This document shows positions 49,373-60,944 of a stretch of DNA of 64,000 bases, in pieces. Position 1 is the first letter of the stretch. Every line of letters begins with the position of its first letter. Below the pieces are notes generated by a model that saw only the letters and a list, made by a program, of their open reading frames with translations, searched no databases and had not been told where the DNA came from. The position numbers and the translations under genes were made by a program. The DNA is from Phlebopus portentosus (lineage: Eukaryota; Basidiomycota; Agaricomycetes; Boletales; Boletinellaceae): contig JAYXKI010000010.1 in assembly GCA_037892935.1 (NCBI GenBank), positions 1,646,716-1,710,715 of the forward strand, written 5' to 3'.

Positions 49373-50744
49373 CGATCCGTATGTCACTGGTTGATGGATA
49401 TCCCTTGATATTCAATTCCTAACTTGTCGATATATTCCGTACGATGCACTTCGGGTTCTGTAACTCTGGTTCACAAAAAAAAATGTACTTAGCTGTTCAA
49501 AGAAGATATTCATGTCGTCCTAGCAAAAAGACGGATTTATCGAGCGAATTGCGCATTTGAGATTATGGCAATCCGTTGTAAATCACAGTATATAACAAAT
49601 TACCTTGGCGCCACCAAGATCATTTGGCTTATTCACTACTAACAGAATAATGCGGAAAGTATCTTTACAATGGGGGAAAATAGTTATATGACTAGGTACG
49701 GTGAAAATGCGTGAAAAATTTGTGCCCGTGCGCAACGCTTCATAAAGGTGCTCGGGGCCAAAAAGCCACTCATGGAGGATGAAAAACTTCTTGGAGGAAG
49801 GACGGATGACGCTCGATCTCTGACTACTTCCAATACTAGTCTATGTGTGTCAAAGAAGTGACGGAATAACGTGAGTGCCGGGTTTTTTTCTTTTTCTGTA
49901 TGTAAGAAACAGAGACGCGTTCCCAAGTCCGTGCTGCAGGACCCACAACTCACAGCCACGTAATTGTAGACTAGCGCGCGAATCCTTCTGACGATATGAG
50001 ATAGTAAGAGAATTCAATCCTTTTTGACGTGTCATCACTCAGGTCACTGAATCCGTCAAAACGCAAAGACGTCGTATTCGCTCTATGGAAACAAGAAGGC
50101 GGAGAGACAGAAAAATTTAAAGAAAACAGCAAAACAGTGAGAAATAATGACGATAGTATCCACACCCGAAGTAAATAGACCAGAGCTCGAGCGAAGGAAG
50201 AAAAAAAGGACAAGGAAAACTTAGGAAAACTTAGGTGATAAAATGCAGGATGGGAAAAGACATGCAAAACCAAACAAAACAAGAAGAGCGAGAAGAGCGG
50301 ATGTATGATACTCTGGCAGCGATGCGCACCCAATCCGAATTGATGTGGCTGGCAATATAGTGTGAGCATTACTGTGCAGGTGCGGATAATAGAGAGAGGA
50401 CCGGTCATGAATAACAAGGAAGAAAGCATACAATAAATAAGAAAGCTGATGATGTCACAAATCGGGAGGAAGATCCGACGCATTGGAGGATAATAGAGCT
50501 GGGACTGAAGTGACCGCGTGCGAGGAAGAATGGAAAACTAGAGAGAATGCGAGCGCAAGCGTACAGAACTAAGATGGAGGATGAGTGCGAGCAACGTAAA
50601 GACAAGCAAGACACAAAACGAGGGACGGAACCGAATACGAGGAACAAGGTCAAATGAAGGGGGGTCAGGGACAATAGAGGCGACTGTGGGCTGTTGAGTG
50701 ACTGATCGAACGCGATTGACCATGTTCAACTTCTCGACGAATAG
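49373..50744. other. Convergent 3' region, strongly purine/pyrimidine skewed
   Basis: 1.37 kb between the stops of the MFS and LisH genes. 49970-50700 is purine-rich on the plus strand, hence pyrimidine-rich on the strand that would be the 3' UTR of the LisH gene. The skew yields long stop-free minus frames that look hydrophobic but lack any domain. Confidence 0.5.
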
Positions 50745-53639
50745 TCACTTCAAATCTGTCATGCCAGTAATATCGGCTCCACCGAACCAATTCCCAATCC
50801 CAAGTTCAAGGTCGAAATTATCGTCTCTCCCGAACATGGATGTGAAGTCATCAAATCCCGTCGACATGAAGTCGAAACTCACTGGCTCCGCAGGGGCTGG
50901 TGCAGGGGGTGCAGACGCAGGAGGTGGAGGCACTTGTGACATAGGTGTCTGAACCGGAGTTCCACCGCCCGGAGGGTTAGATGCAGATGTTGTAGGTCGC
51001 GATTGAGTAGCAAGTGCAGGTGACTGCGCAGCTGTTCCTGGTTGGCCTGGTGCGGGTGTTGGGGGTGACCGACCAGCTAAACCTGACGGTGGAGGTGGAG
51101 GGCCATTACGGGGCGAACTATCAATCTTTCCGCTCGCTTCCGTCTTGGTTTGTGCATTCGGTACTGGTTTCCCTTGTCCATTCGTATTTGTGCTTGTCGC
51201 TGGAGAGTTCGGTGGGAGCATTTTGCCTTGGTTAATGCTAGGCCTTTGCCCACCGCCAAATGGCGGAGGTCCTGGGCGCCCTTGATTCGGATCCGTTCCA
51301 AATTGTGGCTGTTGTACAGCTTGTTGTATATCTGAACATACGTTAGAACCATTGTCTCCCGCGCTTGATGCGGGTACAGACTATGAAGAGGACGTACCCG
51401 ATTTTTGCAGAGGCTGCAGATTTGGGTATGGTTGGCCTGGATGCTTTTGGAACTAGAAAACTGAAGTCAACTACGGCGTCACCTCGGCGAGAAAGAAAGA
51501 CAAAACGAAGAGGATACATGACTGAACTTGTCATTGAAATAGGAGAAAGATTATTCATAACAAAACATTAGCAAGTTAGTCTTACCTGTGGCATTTGCTG
51601 GTTGACCATTCCTGGTGGCATCATCATGCCGGGAGGTGCTCCCTGACCCACGCCCATCGCATTCATTTGCGGCGTGAACGGTGGTCCTTGTCGCATTCCG
51701 TTAGGCATTATGTTTGGCGGAAACATTGCTCCAGCAGGGCTAGGATTAGACGCTCCGCTAGAAGGTGCAGATCCAGCCGGACCTGGAGCCGGAGGTAGAG
51801 CTTGCTCAGGCGACCGTCGTTGACGTTTCTGAGCGGGAGGAGAAGCCTCATCCTTCGCTGGAATTTCGGCGTGCTGCTCGAAACGCATTAACATAGCTAC
51901 TTCTTCGGTAAAGTTAAACGAAGTGAGATTCTACCTCATCTCCAGGCGATACACTGTTGCGTTTTGAACCTCGACCTTGCTGGGTTCGCGCTGAATTGCT
52001 AGGACCTGGACCAAATTCGCACATATCAGCACTAAGTAATTTTCGACAAAATACCCTTGGAAAACAACCTGGAGCATTCCGAGATTTGAAGGCAGTTACT
52101 AAACGACTCTGGTTGAAAGAAGCCAAGATCAGTTCTCGAAGAGAAGACAGAGAGAATTGACACCGAAGGACGCTGTACCTTCTCGTCCAGTGTAGTTGGG
52201 TCTTTATTCCCAAGACCGAGCTCTTGTCGGAGTTCATTGATTGTCGCCGTATCAATTTTCGAAAGCTCCGCATTCAGCTGAGTTACCTGATCGAAGGCCG
52301 GACCTCGACCGCCAGGGACGGACATTCCCGAAGGCCCACCGAAATTTGGCGGAGTGGCCGCAACCGAGCGATGTGCCATGCTTGGGCTAGGCTGGGTAAT
52401 GCTGCTTCCGGATGGCTGCGCTGGTGTCGGAGCACGACTCCCTGCACCCACATTGCCTTGCGAGAATCCAGGCGAACCTGCCACGCTACCGCCGATGCCG
52501 TTCGGTGCTCCAGGCGGAAGCATGCCGCGCATGTGAGACTGTGAGTACATATTTGGCGGGATTCCAGCATTACCCATAGGACCAGGACCAGGATATGGTC
52601 CCGATGCTCCACCTGGCTGTTGATGCGCCATGGTCGGACTCGGATAGAATGGCAATGGTGGACGACCCGGTTGCCCCTGCATAGGCGGACGGCCATGTCC
52701 AGGCATTCCGTTCGGTTGCGGCTGTTGTTGTTGAACATGCGCCGGGAAACCAAGCGGAGGCGGAGCTTGAGGTGGAGGTTGCTGACCCGGCGTCTGTTGT
52801 TGCGGGAGACCCTGGGGTTGCCCCGGCGGCTGTTGTCCGGGCCCAGCAGGGCCAATTCCATTCGGCATAGCATGTGCGCTTTGTAAATGGTTCGGATGCC
52901 CAGCATGTGGGGGCACGCCCGCTCCGAGGGAGTTTGAGACCGTGGGCATCGTCCCAGGAACACCAGGTATACTACGAAGTCCGTTGGGATAACGTGGCAT
53001 CGCGCCGGGCACCTGAGGCATCCGAGACTGTGCTACGTGATTCTGTATGCGTAGAACAAGAGATTGTTGAGACAGTGCGGGAGGCGAAGAGAAGGACGAG
53101 AGCAAATTAGGGTGTCCAAATGCTCACCTGAATGTAGACCATAGCGTCTTCAGAACCCGAGTTATTGCTCTTCGCAGAGAAAAGTAACCAAAAAACAGAC
53201 CACCACCTATGCGAAAACGTCAGTCATGTCCCATTGCATGACAACAATGATGGAGATGGAAGGAAATTGTAAGGTGAACGAACTAACTCGTAGAGTAGGC
53301 CCTGTTTGGCGTCTATAGGCGGTCGAGGGTTCGATTGGAGCTTCGCCTCTTCGGCGAGCTCACGAGCAGTATTGGTATAGCCCCGCTTTACACAGTAATC
53401 CCAGATGTAGATGTTAAACCTGAAGAAGGAACGTCATAGACAGGTCGACGAAAATACGCATGAATGAGTAATATATGGCGCTAGTCAGCCGGAGTCAAAA
53501 TGGATCTGGTGAAGAGTACGCACATTCTGTCTCCCTCCCAAGAGAGCTCCTCTGTACCGGAGGAGTCTGTTGGGGCAGAAGCAGAAGGAGTGTGGGCGGC
53601 CTGAGCCTGCTGCTGAGTCTGCTGAGATGCTGCAGACAT
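50745..53639 (-). CDS. LisH-domain transcriptional regulator, FLO8/SSBP-like
   Basis: Resembles the LUFS-type proteins: yeast Flo8, Aspergillus Som1 and animal SSBP2-4, co-regulators with an N-terminal LisH. About 800 residues. After a Gln/Ala leader (MSAASQQTQQQAQAAHTPSA) the LisH/LUFS block reads MFNIYIWDYCVKRGYTNTAR, ELAEEAKLQSNRRPPIDA, KQGLLYEWWSVFWLLFSAKS. The rest is Pro-, Gln-, Gly- and Met-rich low complexity (MPNGIGPAGPGQQPPGQPQG), with a conserved-looking helix FDQVTQLNAELSKIDTATIN, a possible NLS PPAQKRQRRSPEQ, and an acidic C-terminus SFDFMSTGFDDFTSMFGRDD that could activate transcription. Six or seven introns, one right after the leader. Flo8-class proteins control filamentation and adhesion downstream of PKA, but the role here is inference from the family. 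Confidence 0.85.
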
Positions 53640-56600
53640 GCCGCGCCGACAAGTGATAGATGCCTAGAGGAAGATGGCGATATATCGGAGGCGGAGATAT
53701 GACTTGCAGAAAAGGAAGGAACTGGAGGAGAAGGAAGAAGACCTGCGTTTAGCTGCCGCAGGAGTGATGGGAGAGGAAGAGCGAGCTGAGGCGGTATCGA
53801 AGCTCACAGCAAGTCAGTCACAAGGCCCTCAAGTGCTGTAACAGCAGAATAACAGTCAACAACTCCGGCCTCTGCACGGAGGCCTCGACAGAGTATCAGG
53901 TTCAGTGAGGACGACGAGGAAGAGGAGGGCGAGGGCAAGATGGAAGGACGAAGAGACGGACGTCGGGAGGCGCGGGGCGGGAGAGGACGAGCAGGAGGAG
54001 ACGAGTATGAGGGTGTGACAAGCTGTGACAGGATGTGACAGCGTGTGATAATGTCTGAGTCTCGTGGTCACCTCCTGTTTGTATTTCTTCTATTCTCTTT
54101 ATAATATTCTGCCGACGGCGAGACCGAGCAAAAGAAATGACAACCGAAAGCTTGTAGTGCTGGCAGACTGATGCAGCACTAGCACTGTGGCCGTCTGCGT
54201 CAGGCTACTCAACAGATAGCCACGTCGAATTGTTCCCATCCCAATTTCTCCTTAATCTTAAATCTACACTCTATCTACTGCTTTTCAATCATCCCCTACC
54301 ATCCACATCATCACGCCCGCTTTCAGACTCCAAAAAAGGATATGACATTGAGTGGGCGAAGTTCTCCGTACATTGGCCTCTCCTTCTTTCTTTCTACTTC
54401 ATATATTATCCGTGATGTTTTTTTGCAACAGACTCCGTATCCGGTCTTCGCGAAGTTCGTTCATGAGACTTGATCTGAAACGTGAGCGAGTCATCGCATC
54501 TCATCGCACCGCCAGCCGCTTGCTGCGTCTATCGTTTAAGCATACGGATTCGATCTTACTTTCCTCTACAAACCAACAATGCTAATGTTTTACGGCCCCA
54601 AAAACTCACAATCGGCTCCAATACTTTAATCTACTAGTCCGTCCACCTCATTTACGTTTATTACTCCCGTCCGATCCCTTCTACCAGCAGCCCAAAGCTC
54701 CAATTTCACGCACACTCTGGCCGAACCAAACGCATCGAGATGTTTCTTCCACACCGAATTCCGAAGGGCCAACTTGTGTCGACTTTCTTCTAGTGCCAGA
54801 CGATCTTTCTTCGCGCCGAGCCCTTCGCCATCTCTGCAAAAGGGATGTTCTTCTAGTGCAGTATTACTACTGTAAGCGTGTTCAGTCCGCGAAGGGGCTG
54901 TTGTCGACCTGAAGTCGAATAGTCGCGATGAAATAGCGGAGCTTGCTAGAAACAAAACATTCCTAATCAAAGCGACAAGGAACTGGCTGTCATAGCCATA
55001 CCTCCCTTCACAATTTCATGTGAGGTTCCTTTTTCGTTCCGACAAGGGACTCCTGTCGAACTCGTAAGGCAACCTGGCTTTGATGACCCGCGTGCTTTGG
55101 ACGAGACATTCTCGGCAACGGATCACTGTTCATGATCAGCAAAGATTCAGATTCGCAATACTACTAATATTGTGAAGGTTCTCGTTTCAGACACACGACG
55201 CCAAGGGCCTCATAGACCTCGCGATCAGTTATGAGTTAACAAGGCAACCTGGATGGATATTCGGGCAACACTATTCCCGTCTCCATGCACTTTTCAACCT
55301 GCGTCATTGACAAGGTCTCTGTCAACCTCGCCTTCCGTCTTCAGCCGAAGTGTGCATACGGAGTAACTCACGTCTGTCCAGGACTCCTGAGTCTCGAATC
55401 TCGAATCCTCAAGTTTACTCTCACATCGCCCAGGTCGACCGTTCTATTATCAACCTGCTCCATTCTAGTTCGCCTTATCTCCAAAGTTTCCCGAGAAACC
55501 AGGAGAAAAGCCTCCTCTCCGTATCTCTTCTCCGTGGACTTATCCTCGTCTATAGCAGGACAAAGGAACGAGGCCGCCGACGGAATCACGGAACCAAGGG
55601 ATCGTCGGTCACTCGACCCTGTTTCGTCCGCTTTTCCTTCCAATTCTTCGTCTTTTCTTTTCCTCTTACTCACCTGGTCGCGATTGATCATTCCCTTCCT
55701 TTGTCGCCCATGTGCTCCTCTTACGCTTACACTATGTTTCTGCCGCGTGTCTATCCCGGGGCATTCGCATTTCAAGACTCAAATAAAACTTTGCTCAAGA
55801 GTAGCTCGCCGCTACGTACTAGAACACCGTTGTAACGTTCCATCAGCCACATCCTTATCTACACGTACAGTGACACTCAGTGTTCTTCTGCTCTTATAAA
55901 CTCTCCGTTCCGATCAGTTCGCTTCTACATGCCGTTCTGCAACGCTATCTGTCAAGCTTATTTATTCAGCTACTAAGGATTCACGCATCATATGGTGACC
56001 GCGATGCTTGTCATTCGCCTCGGTGGCCACTTCTGCTGCTTGGGCCGATCTCTGATATAGAGACTACCTATTCTCAGACATATCCATTTCGTAACGTGTA
56101 GGTGGGTCCGCCTTCCATTAATGTTATCGGAAGAAAGTGATAATGCACTCATACTCCACTTTTATACGTCGCTATACATATACCACTACCTCTATTAGTC
56201 GCGTCAATAATACTACTCGAATCCTCTTCTTGGCAACTCCCCGCACTACTCATAGTGACTGGTGTCTTTCGGACCCATCTCGGAAGTTCCGATATACATT
56301 TTCTTCTTACTTCTTGGGACTTGTTGGGTCAACACACAAAGTTAGTATCCTCTACCATAGTCGTGAGTTTCACAAAGCATCGTAATCATGCTACTAGTTC
56401 TTTATGTTCTGTAATCAATGAAGGCTGGACATAATATCGGACCATATCAGTTATACGACTCCCCTTGCTATGCTCTGTCGGGGCGGATGACTAAATCGAT
56501 CAAGCATCCTTCGACGACTCATGCCTCGCGGGCTTCTACACACTCGACTGCATTTGTCATAGATTACAAAGTACCGAGAAGTAGGCTGAGAGATCTGAAC

Positions 56601-56844
56601 CGTGGTAAACATGCGTGCGTATCACTTACACAAACTGTAGCCGCATCAACAAGTACGAGACTAACCTACGGTTTCGAAAGACACAGAAATGCCTCGAAAT
56701 GAAGGTAAGGCAAAGATGATTCGTAAGAAGTGGAAAATACGAATGTAGAGATGAATCGCAAAGGTGAGAAGAAATATCTGATCTTGGATGTAACTACGCG
56801 CGTGGCTACGCAGTCAGGGTAGAGTTGCGCCGTGAACGATTGGT
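53640..56844. other. 3.2-kb gap without a supported gene
   Basis: Upstream of the LisH regulator. 53880-53990 is GA-rich on the plus strand. 53997-54050 has a short tgtgacagcg-like tandem (gtgtgacaagctgtgacaggatgtgacagcgtgtga). 54230-54330 and 55380-55900 are CT-rich on the plus strand. Stop-free stretches occur (for example 55285-55899 plus, 54626-54970 minus) but carry no domain, splice structure or plausible composition. It may hold the long promoter and leader of the LisH gene, as seen for FLO8/FLO11-type regulators, or a non-coding transcript. Confidence 0.45.
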
Positions 56845-58056
56845 CTAAAACTTCATTTGACCAGCTACCTTAAGATCGCGAAAACAGTGAGTCCCCAGGA
56901 GAAAAATAGATCACAGTCTAAAACGCACCTCGGATGCAATTTTGTTGGACAGACTTCGAAGGGAATCAATGGCGTGCTGCCATTGTTCACTAATAATAGT
57001 CTTGCAAGTTGTGCACGACCACTTATCTCGTGTCCAGGAGCCCATGGGATATTCTAGTAGCTCCAGACGAAGAGGTGCATGATACACTGCAGGGATGACC
57101 TGATTTTGAACGAAGTACTTCCATCAGTTCGCGCCGCCCCCGAATCTGCAATCACTGTGTCGATCAGAGCATCTGTACAATATCGACTGAACTTCTTTCG
57201 TCGGTTCAGCTCTAGTCGGTTCCACTTTATATTCGTAAAACTCGTGGTCAGTATTAGAGGCCTTTCGGAGAACGAAAAGGATTTCTGCCTTCACACGTCG
57301 ATGGAATTTCAGCAGATTGAAGTAATGTGCTGCTGATAGAGCTTCGAGCTCCTCGACGTAGACGTCCTCGATGGGAGTGCGAAGCGAAGCAATAGCAGCC
57401 AAACACGTCTCCTCAGCAAGCTTGTGTTGACAAGCTATTGCGTATACTCGCAAAGGTTGGGTGCCCAAAGCCTTCTCGGAAACCAATACGCGACACATGC
57501 ACTGAACGACGACCTCCATTTCTTATTTCAACGCTGCAGCTAAAACCGTTTCGGTGAGACTGAGGTCCTCAACGACAGGATTTTTGACCGGATAGCACAA
57601 GCGCAACAGTATGTCTAACGTCCGACTATCCTCAGATACGGATATCGTAGGAACATCGCTTTGATCTTCAGGCTGAGGAAGCGAGAACAGGGACTGAAAA
57701 AACGGGGAAGCGATAATGAGGATCGCTTTTACGACATAGAAGTTATGGCTATCTGCAGAATGCAGGATGACATCGCCATTAGGCTGCAAGAAAGGCTCAG
57801 AAACCATGAACGACGGCCTTGGGGCTGGAAACGAATGGATCGAGCTACGGTAGGCTGTTGAGTGCGCCGTTCCAACTCCTTCCAGTTCCACGCACGCTTG
57901 CCTGTCTATAAGCACAGTCACACGCGGAAGAGGCATGTTGAACGCGTTTCGCGTTTCGCGCGCGTGTGACCAGAACGATATTAAGAACCGTCTGTGATAT
58001 AGTTTCGATTCTGAACGAACGAATCTATCAAGTCGGAGGGAGACATCAATCGGCAC
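56845..58056 (-). pseudogene. BTB/POZ domain gene, copy 1, interrupted by a stop
   Basis: Member of the BTB/POZ family expanded in Agaricomycetes (possible CUL3 adaptors or transcription partners). BTB core: EPFLQPNGDVILHSADSHNF, YVVKAILIIASPFFQSLFSL, PQPEDQSDVPTISVSEDSRT, LDILLRLCYPVKNPVVEDLS, ETVLAAALK. Here a TAA (57523-57525) stands where family members have Tyr, and EMEVVVQCMCRVLVSEKALG follows in the same frame, then QPLRVYAIACQHKLAEETCL. Downstream coding (SCTTCKTIISEQWQHAIDSL) lies in another frame and probably another exon, ending near VAGQMKF. Start at MPIDVSLRLD is uncertain; MVSEPFLQP is an alternative. A tandem relative lies directly upstream at 58450-59857. Confidence 0.75.
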
Positions 58057-58449
58057 GTATACGCCATTGGCATTGTAAATCGCCCTACGGTGTAATACCC
58101 TACAGTTCCTATATTACGTCGGTCTAAATTCTAGAACACATTCTTTCTGGACCGCGATGAATTGAAGTGCGAAGGAGAAATGAATCTTGTAATGCCGATT
58201 GCGAATTTAATGCTTCCGTCTCGGAACCCCGGATATCTGAATCTGAAACGATAATGAAAGCTACATCATTGTCGTCTTGTGTATAAATGAACTTGAATAG
58301 ATATCTGACCTCAAACATGATTATATATAGTTCACTCAGGTAAGGCAGCCTTCGGATACTGAACGATAGAACTTCGTTCGCCCACTACCCTGTTATTACG
58401 AGAATAGGTCAGTATTAAGCAGAGATACGAAGAATTATTATTTGGCAAG

Positions 58450-59857
58450 TACTTGAGATGCCCATTTGTCGGAAGAGACTCGAAGGGAATCAACAGCTCA
58501 ATGTCGTCGTCCACCAATAGTAGCTCCGCAAGTGGCAGTTCTCAATTCCTCGCTGTGACAGGTCATATGAATTTGCTGGAAGCAGAAGGGGAGCATTACA
58601 CATGGCAGGAATGGCCTTTCAGTAATGAAGGCCTTCTACCAGTCTGCGACTCTGCTCTTGCATCTCCCGTATCGATCAGAGCACATACATTGTACCGACT
58701 GCACATCACGCGTTGGCTCTCCTCTAGTCGATTCTACTCTTTATTCGTAGAGCTCGTGGGGAGTATTCGCGACGAATCGAAGAACGAAGAAATTCAGCCT
58801 TTACACGGAGATGTAATTCTAGTAGACTGAAACAATGAGCCGTCGGTAACGTTTCGAACTCTTTGATGTATATCGATTGCTGCGGTACGAGCTTCATCTA
58901 TTAGCTTGAGTCGGCAAGCTATTACGTAAACTCGCAGAGGTTGCTTTCCAAAGCCCACCTCAGGACCAGTACGTGATACATGCCTTGCATGACGGTTTCC
59001 ATTTCGTACTTCAATTCCAGGCTGCATCAAGAACGTGTTCCACGAACTCAGCATCCTCTACGATAGGCTTTATGATTGGGGGAAGATAATGCAGTAGTAC
59101 ATACAACGTCCTACAGTCCTCAGAGACCGATAAGACAGCATCATTTTGCTCTTCGGGCTGTGGGAGGGCGAACAATTGACTTGAAGAATGGAGACGCAAG
59201 ATTACAGCACTTTGCATAAGTAATGGCACTGCCTTTTTGGGAACAAAGTAAATCAGTTTATATCATGTGACAAGCCTGACTTCGTGAAAATTTGGCCTAC
59301 ATCTAAGGGTCAACAGCATCATGAAACTACCAATTACAGCTTCTCGGTACAAATGTGTTACTCATGGGAAAAGTGAAGCATATATTTTCTCAGTAATGAT
59401 AGTTAGGACAGATCTTCTCAGAATGCTTGGCTGACCAATACTGCTCTGAGTTGAGAAGGAATTCAATTTTATTGTACAGATCAAATCACTTTTTTTGACA
59501 TTTGGCAAATAGTAGATATTCCATACTTGATTTACGAGCTTGTTGTAAGTGATTTGGTTGAGGAGTAAGCCCTGGACAAAATGAATACTATCGGAGGAAG
59601 CAAGTTTGGACAGGAGTCTGACGGTGAAGTCCATTTTCCCACCTGCTTTCTGAAACAAACTCTCTTTGTTCAAAAAAGTCCAGAGTGCCATTACTTATAC
59701 AAAGCGCTGTAAGAATAATTTTGGAAATAAAGAAGTCCTGGTTGCCAGAAGAGCGTAAGACCACATCACTGTTTCGGAGTAGGGAAAGCGGCGGAGCCAA
59801 ACAAAACAGTGCCGTCATGGTAAACTGGCAGGACCGTATTTCTATTCGACTGAGCAA
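58450..59857 (-). pseudogene. BTB/POZ domain gene, copy 2, split by a MITE
   Basis: The 5' part (59857-59710) encodes PPLSLLRNSDVVLRSSGNQD and FFISKIIL, the start of a BTB core. The 3' part (59204 downward) continues with LFALPQPEEQNDAVLSVSED, CRTLYVLLHYL, IVEDAEFVEHVLDAAWN and PLRVYVIACRLKLIDEARTA, then a region matching the C-terminus of copy 1 (near 58460-58530). The two halves are separated by the 505-bp element at 59205-59709. There are additional lesions: a frame slip just after the junction and another near 59010. Copies 1 and 2 arose by tandem duplication; similarity is also visible in DNA between 56930-57010 and 58460-58530. Confidence 0.8.
59205..59709. mobile_element. 505-bp Tc1/mariner-like MITE inserted in BTB copy 2
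   Basis: Imperfect terminal inverted repeats: left CAGCACTTTGCATAAGTAAT, right end the reverse complement of CAGCGCTTTGTATAAGTAAT, extending through ggcact and a weaker ctttttgg.aacaaag block to about 50 bp. The element is flanked by TA on both sides (59203-59204 and 59710-59711). Removing the element plus one TA joins the BTB frame as KIIL, NLASPFF, matching the family consensus, which confirms both ends. No transposase; the 109-codon open frame inside has no domain. Termini starting CAGC and the TA duplication are shared with the two foldback elements at 8-10 kb. Confidence 0.88.
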
Positions 59858-59985
59858 ATACTTACCTAAACGATATTCCCACAGTTACAACAGTGGTTGT
59901 AATCGTGAGAAAGTCGATTCCGACTTCCAGCGAGGAGTGTGAGGCGACCTTCACACCAACGTTCACTGACCAGCTCATCGTAGCC

Positions 59986-60944
59986 ATGGCCTCCAGGGTG
60001 GCTGTTTCGTCTCTGCGCTCTGCCGGTGAGTCTCATGGCTCCCTTCGGGCTCGTCCTTGCCGCCTGATGAGAGATAATAGCAAGCAGGGTGCGCCCTGTA
60101 CCAGCGGTATCTGTCCTCTCCAAATCAATCACTTCGTACGTTCATCCCGAATGCGACAGAGATTGCAGCAAATTACTTAAATTTTGAACTGATTCAGCAG
60201 GCGGAACATGTCCTCCGATCGTCAGCCGCCCTCTGAGCGAGCTTCTTCTATTATCAACTCTGTCCCCTCGTCAAACCTGGTCACGAAAACAGGTACTATC
60301 ATCCTCGGAACTGGCCTCACTGCCGCTGCGATTTCCCAAGAGCTGTATGTCGTAAATGAGGAGACAGTCATTCTCGTCGGAACAGCCATTCTTTTCACTT
60401 ATATCGCCAAGGTGCGTTCAATCGTCCTCTCGATGCGCCTTTTTTTAATTACCTTAACCGGATACGGTAGGTTATGCGCGAGCCGTACAAGAACTGGGCA
60501 GAAGGTCATATCAACAGGATCCGTGGTATTCTTAACGGTGCACGTGCCGAGCACACTGAAGCTGTCAAGACGCGTATCGACTCCGTCGCTCAGATGAAGG
60601 ATGTTGCTTCTATCACTGAGGGTCTTTTCGCGCTCTCGAAGGAGACTGCACAAGTCGAATCCGAGATTTTTGTCCAGCACCAGAAGGTTGCCCTTGCCTC
60701 TGAGCTCAAGACCGTTCTCGACAGCTGGGTTCGCTACGAGCAGCAGCAGAAGGAGAATGAGCAGGCGCAGCTTACCAGGACTGTCGTTGACTCGGTACTT
60801 AAGAAGCTTAGCGATGAGAGGACGCAGCGCGAGATTCTTATCAGCGCAATTGCGGAGGTGGAACGTAAGTTCTATTGAACTCTCTGGTAGCAAGCGCCTG
60901 ATGTTGTCGTTTCCCTAGAACTCGTCAGGACAAAGGCTATCTGA
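59986..60944 (+). CDS. ATP4: Mitochondrial ATP synthase subunit b
   Basis: Peripheral-stalk subunit of F1Fo ATP synthase in the inner mitochondrial membrane. Five exons, about 245 residues, normal for fungi. Presequence MASRVAVSSLRSAG, next exon RVRPVPAVSVLSKSITS, then SRRNMSSDRQPPSERASSII. Membrane hairpin: TKTGTIILGTGLTAAAISQE, LYVVNEETVILVGTAILFTY. Stalk: MREPYKNWAEGHINRIRGIL, EHTEAVKTRIDSVAQMKDVA, TEGLFALSKETAQVESEIFV, ELKTVLDSWVRYEQQQKENE and QREILISAIAEVE, ending QLVRTKAI. Codon use is more biased (many C/G third positions) than in neighbours, as expected for a highly expressed gene. Divergent from the dead BTB copy 2, 128 bp apart. Confidence 0.95.

Noticed and set aside
49971..50483. 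170-codon minus-strand open frame, hydrophobic
   Set aside because: It lies in a strand-skewed pyrimidine-rich stretch where stop codons are rare by composition; no domain, no splice structure, no codon bias.
54626..54970. 114-codon minus-strand frame with a charged C-terminus
   Set aside because: Looks mildly protein-like but has no recognisable domain, no promoter spacing or exons, and no paralogue in the window; left as unproven.
55285..55899. 204-codon plus-strand open frame
   Set aside because: Composition is Ser/Leu/Arg from CT-rich DNA; both strands and two frames are open here, which points to composition rather than coding.
59362..59691. 109-codon minus-strand frame inside the MITE
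   Set aside because: No transposase motif; a chance frame in AT-rich sequence that includes the terminal repeat.
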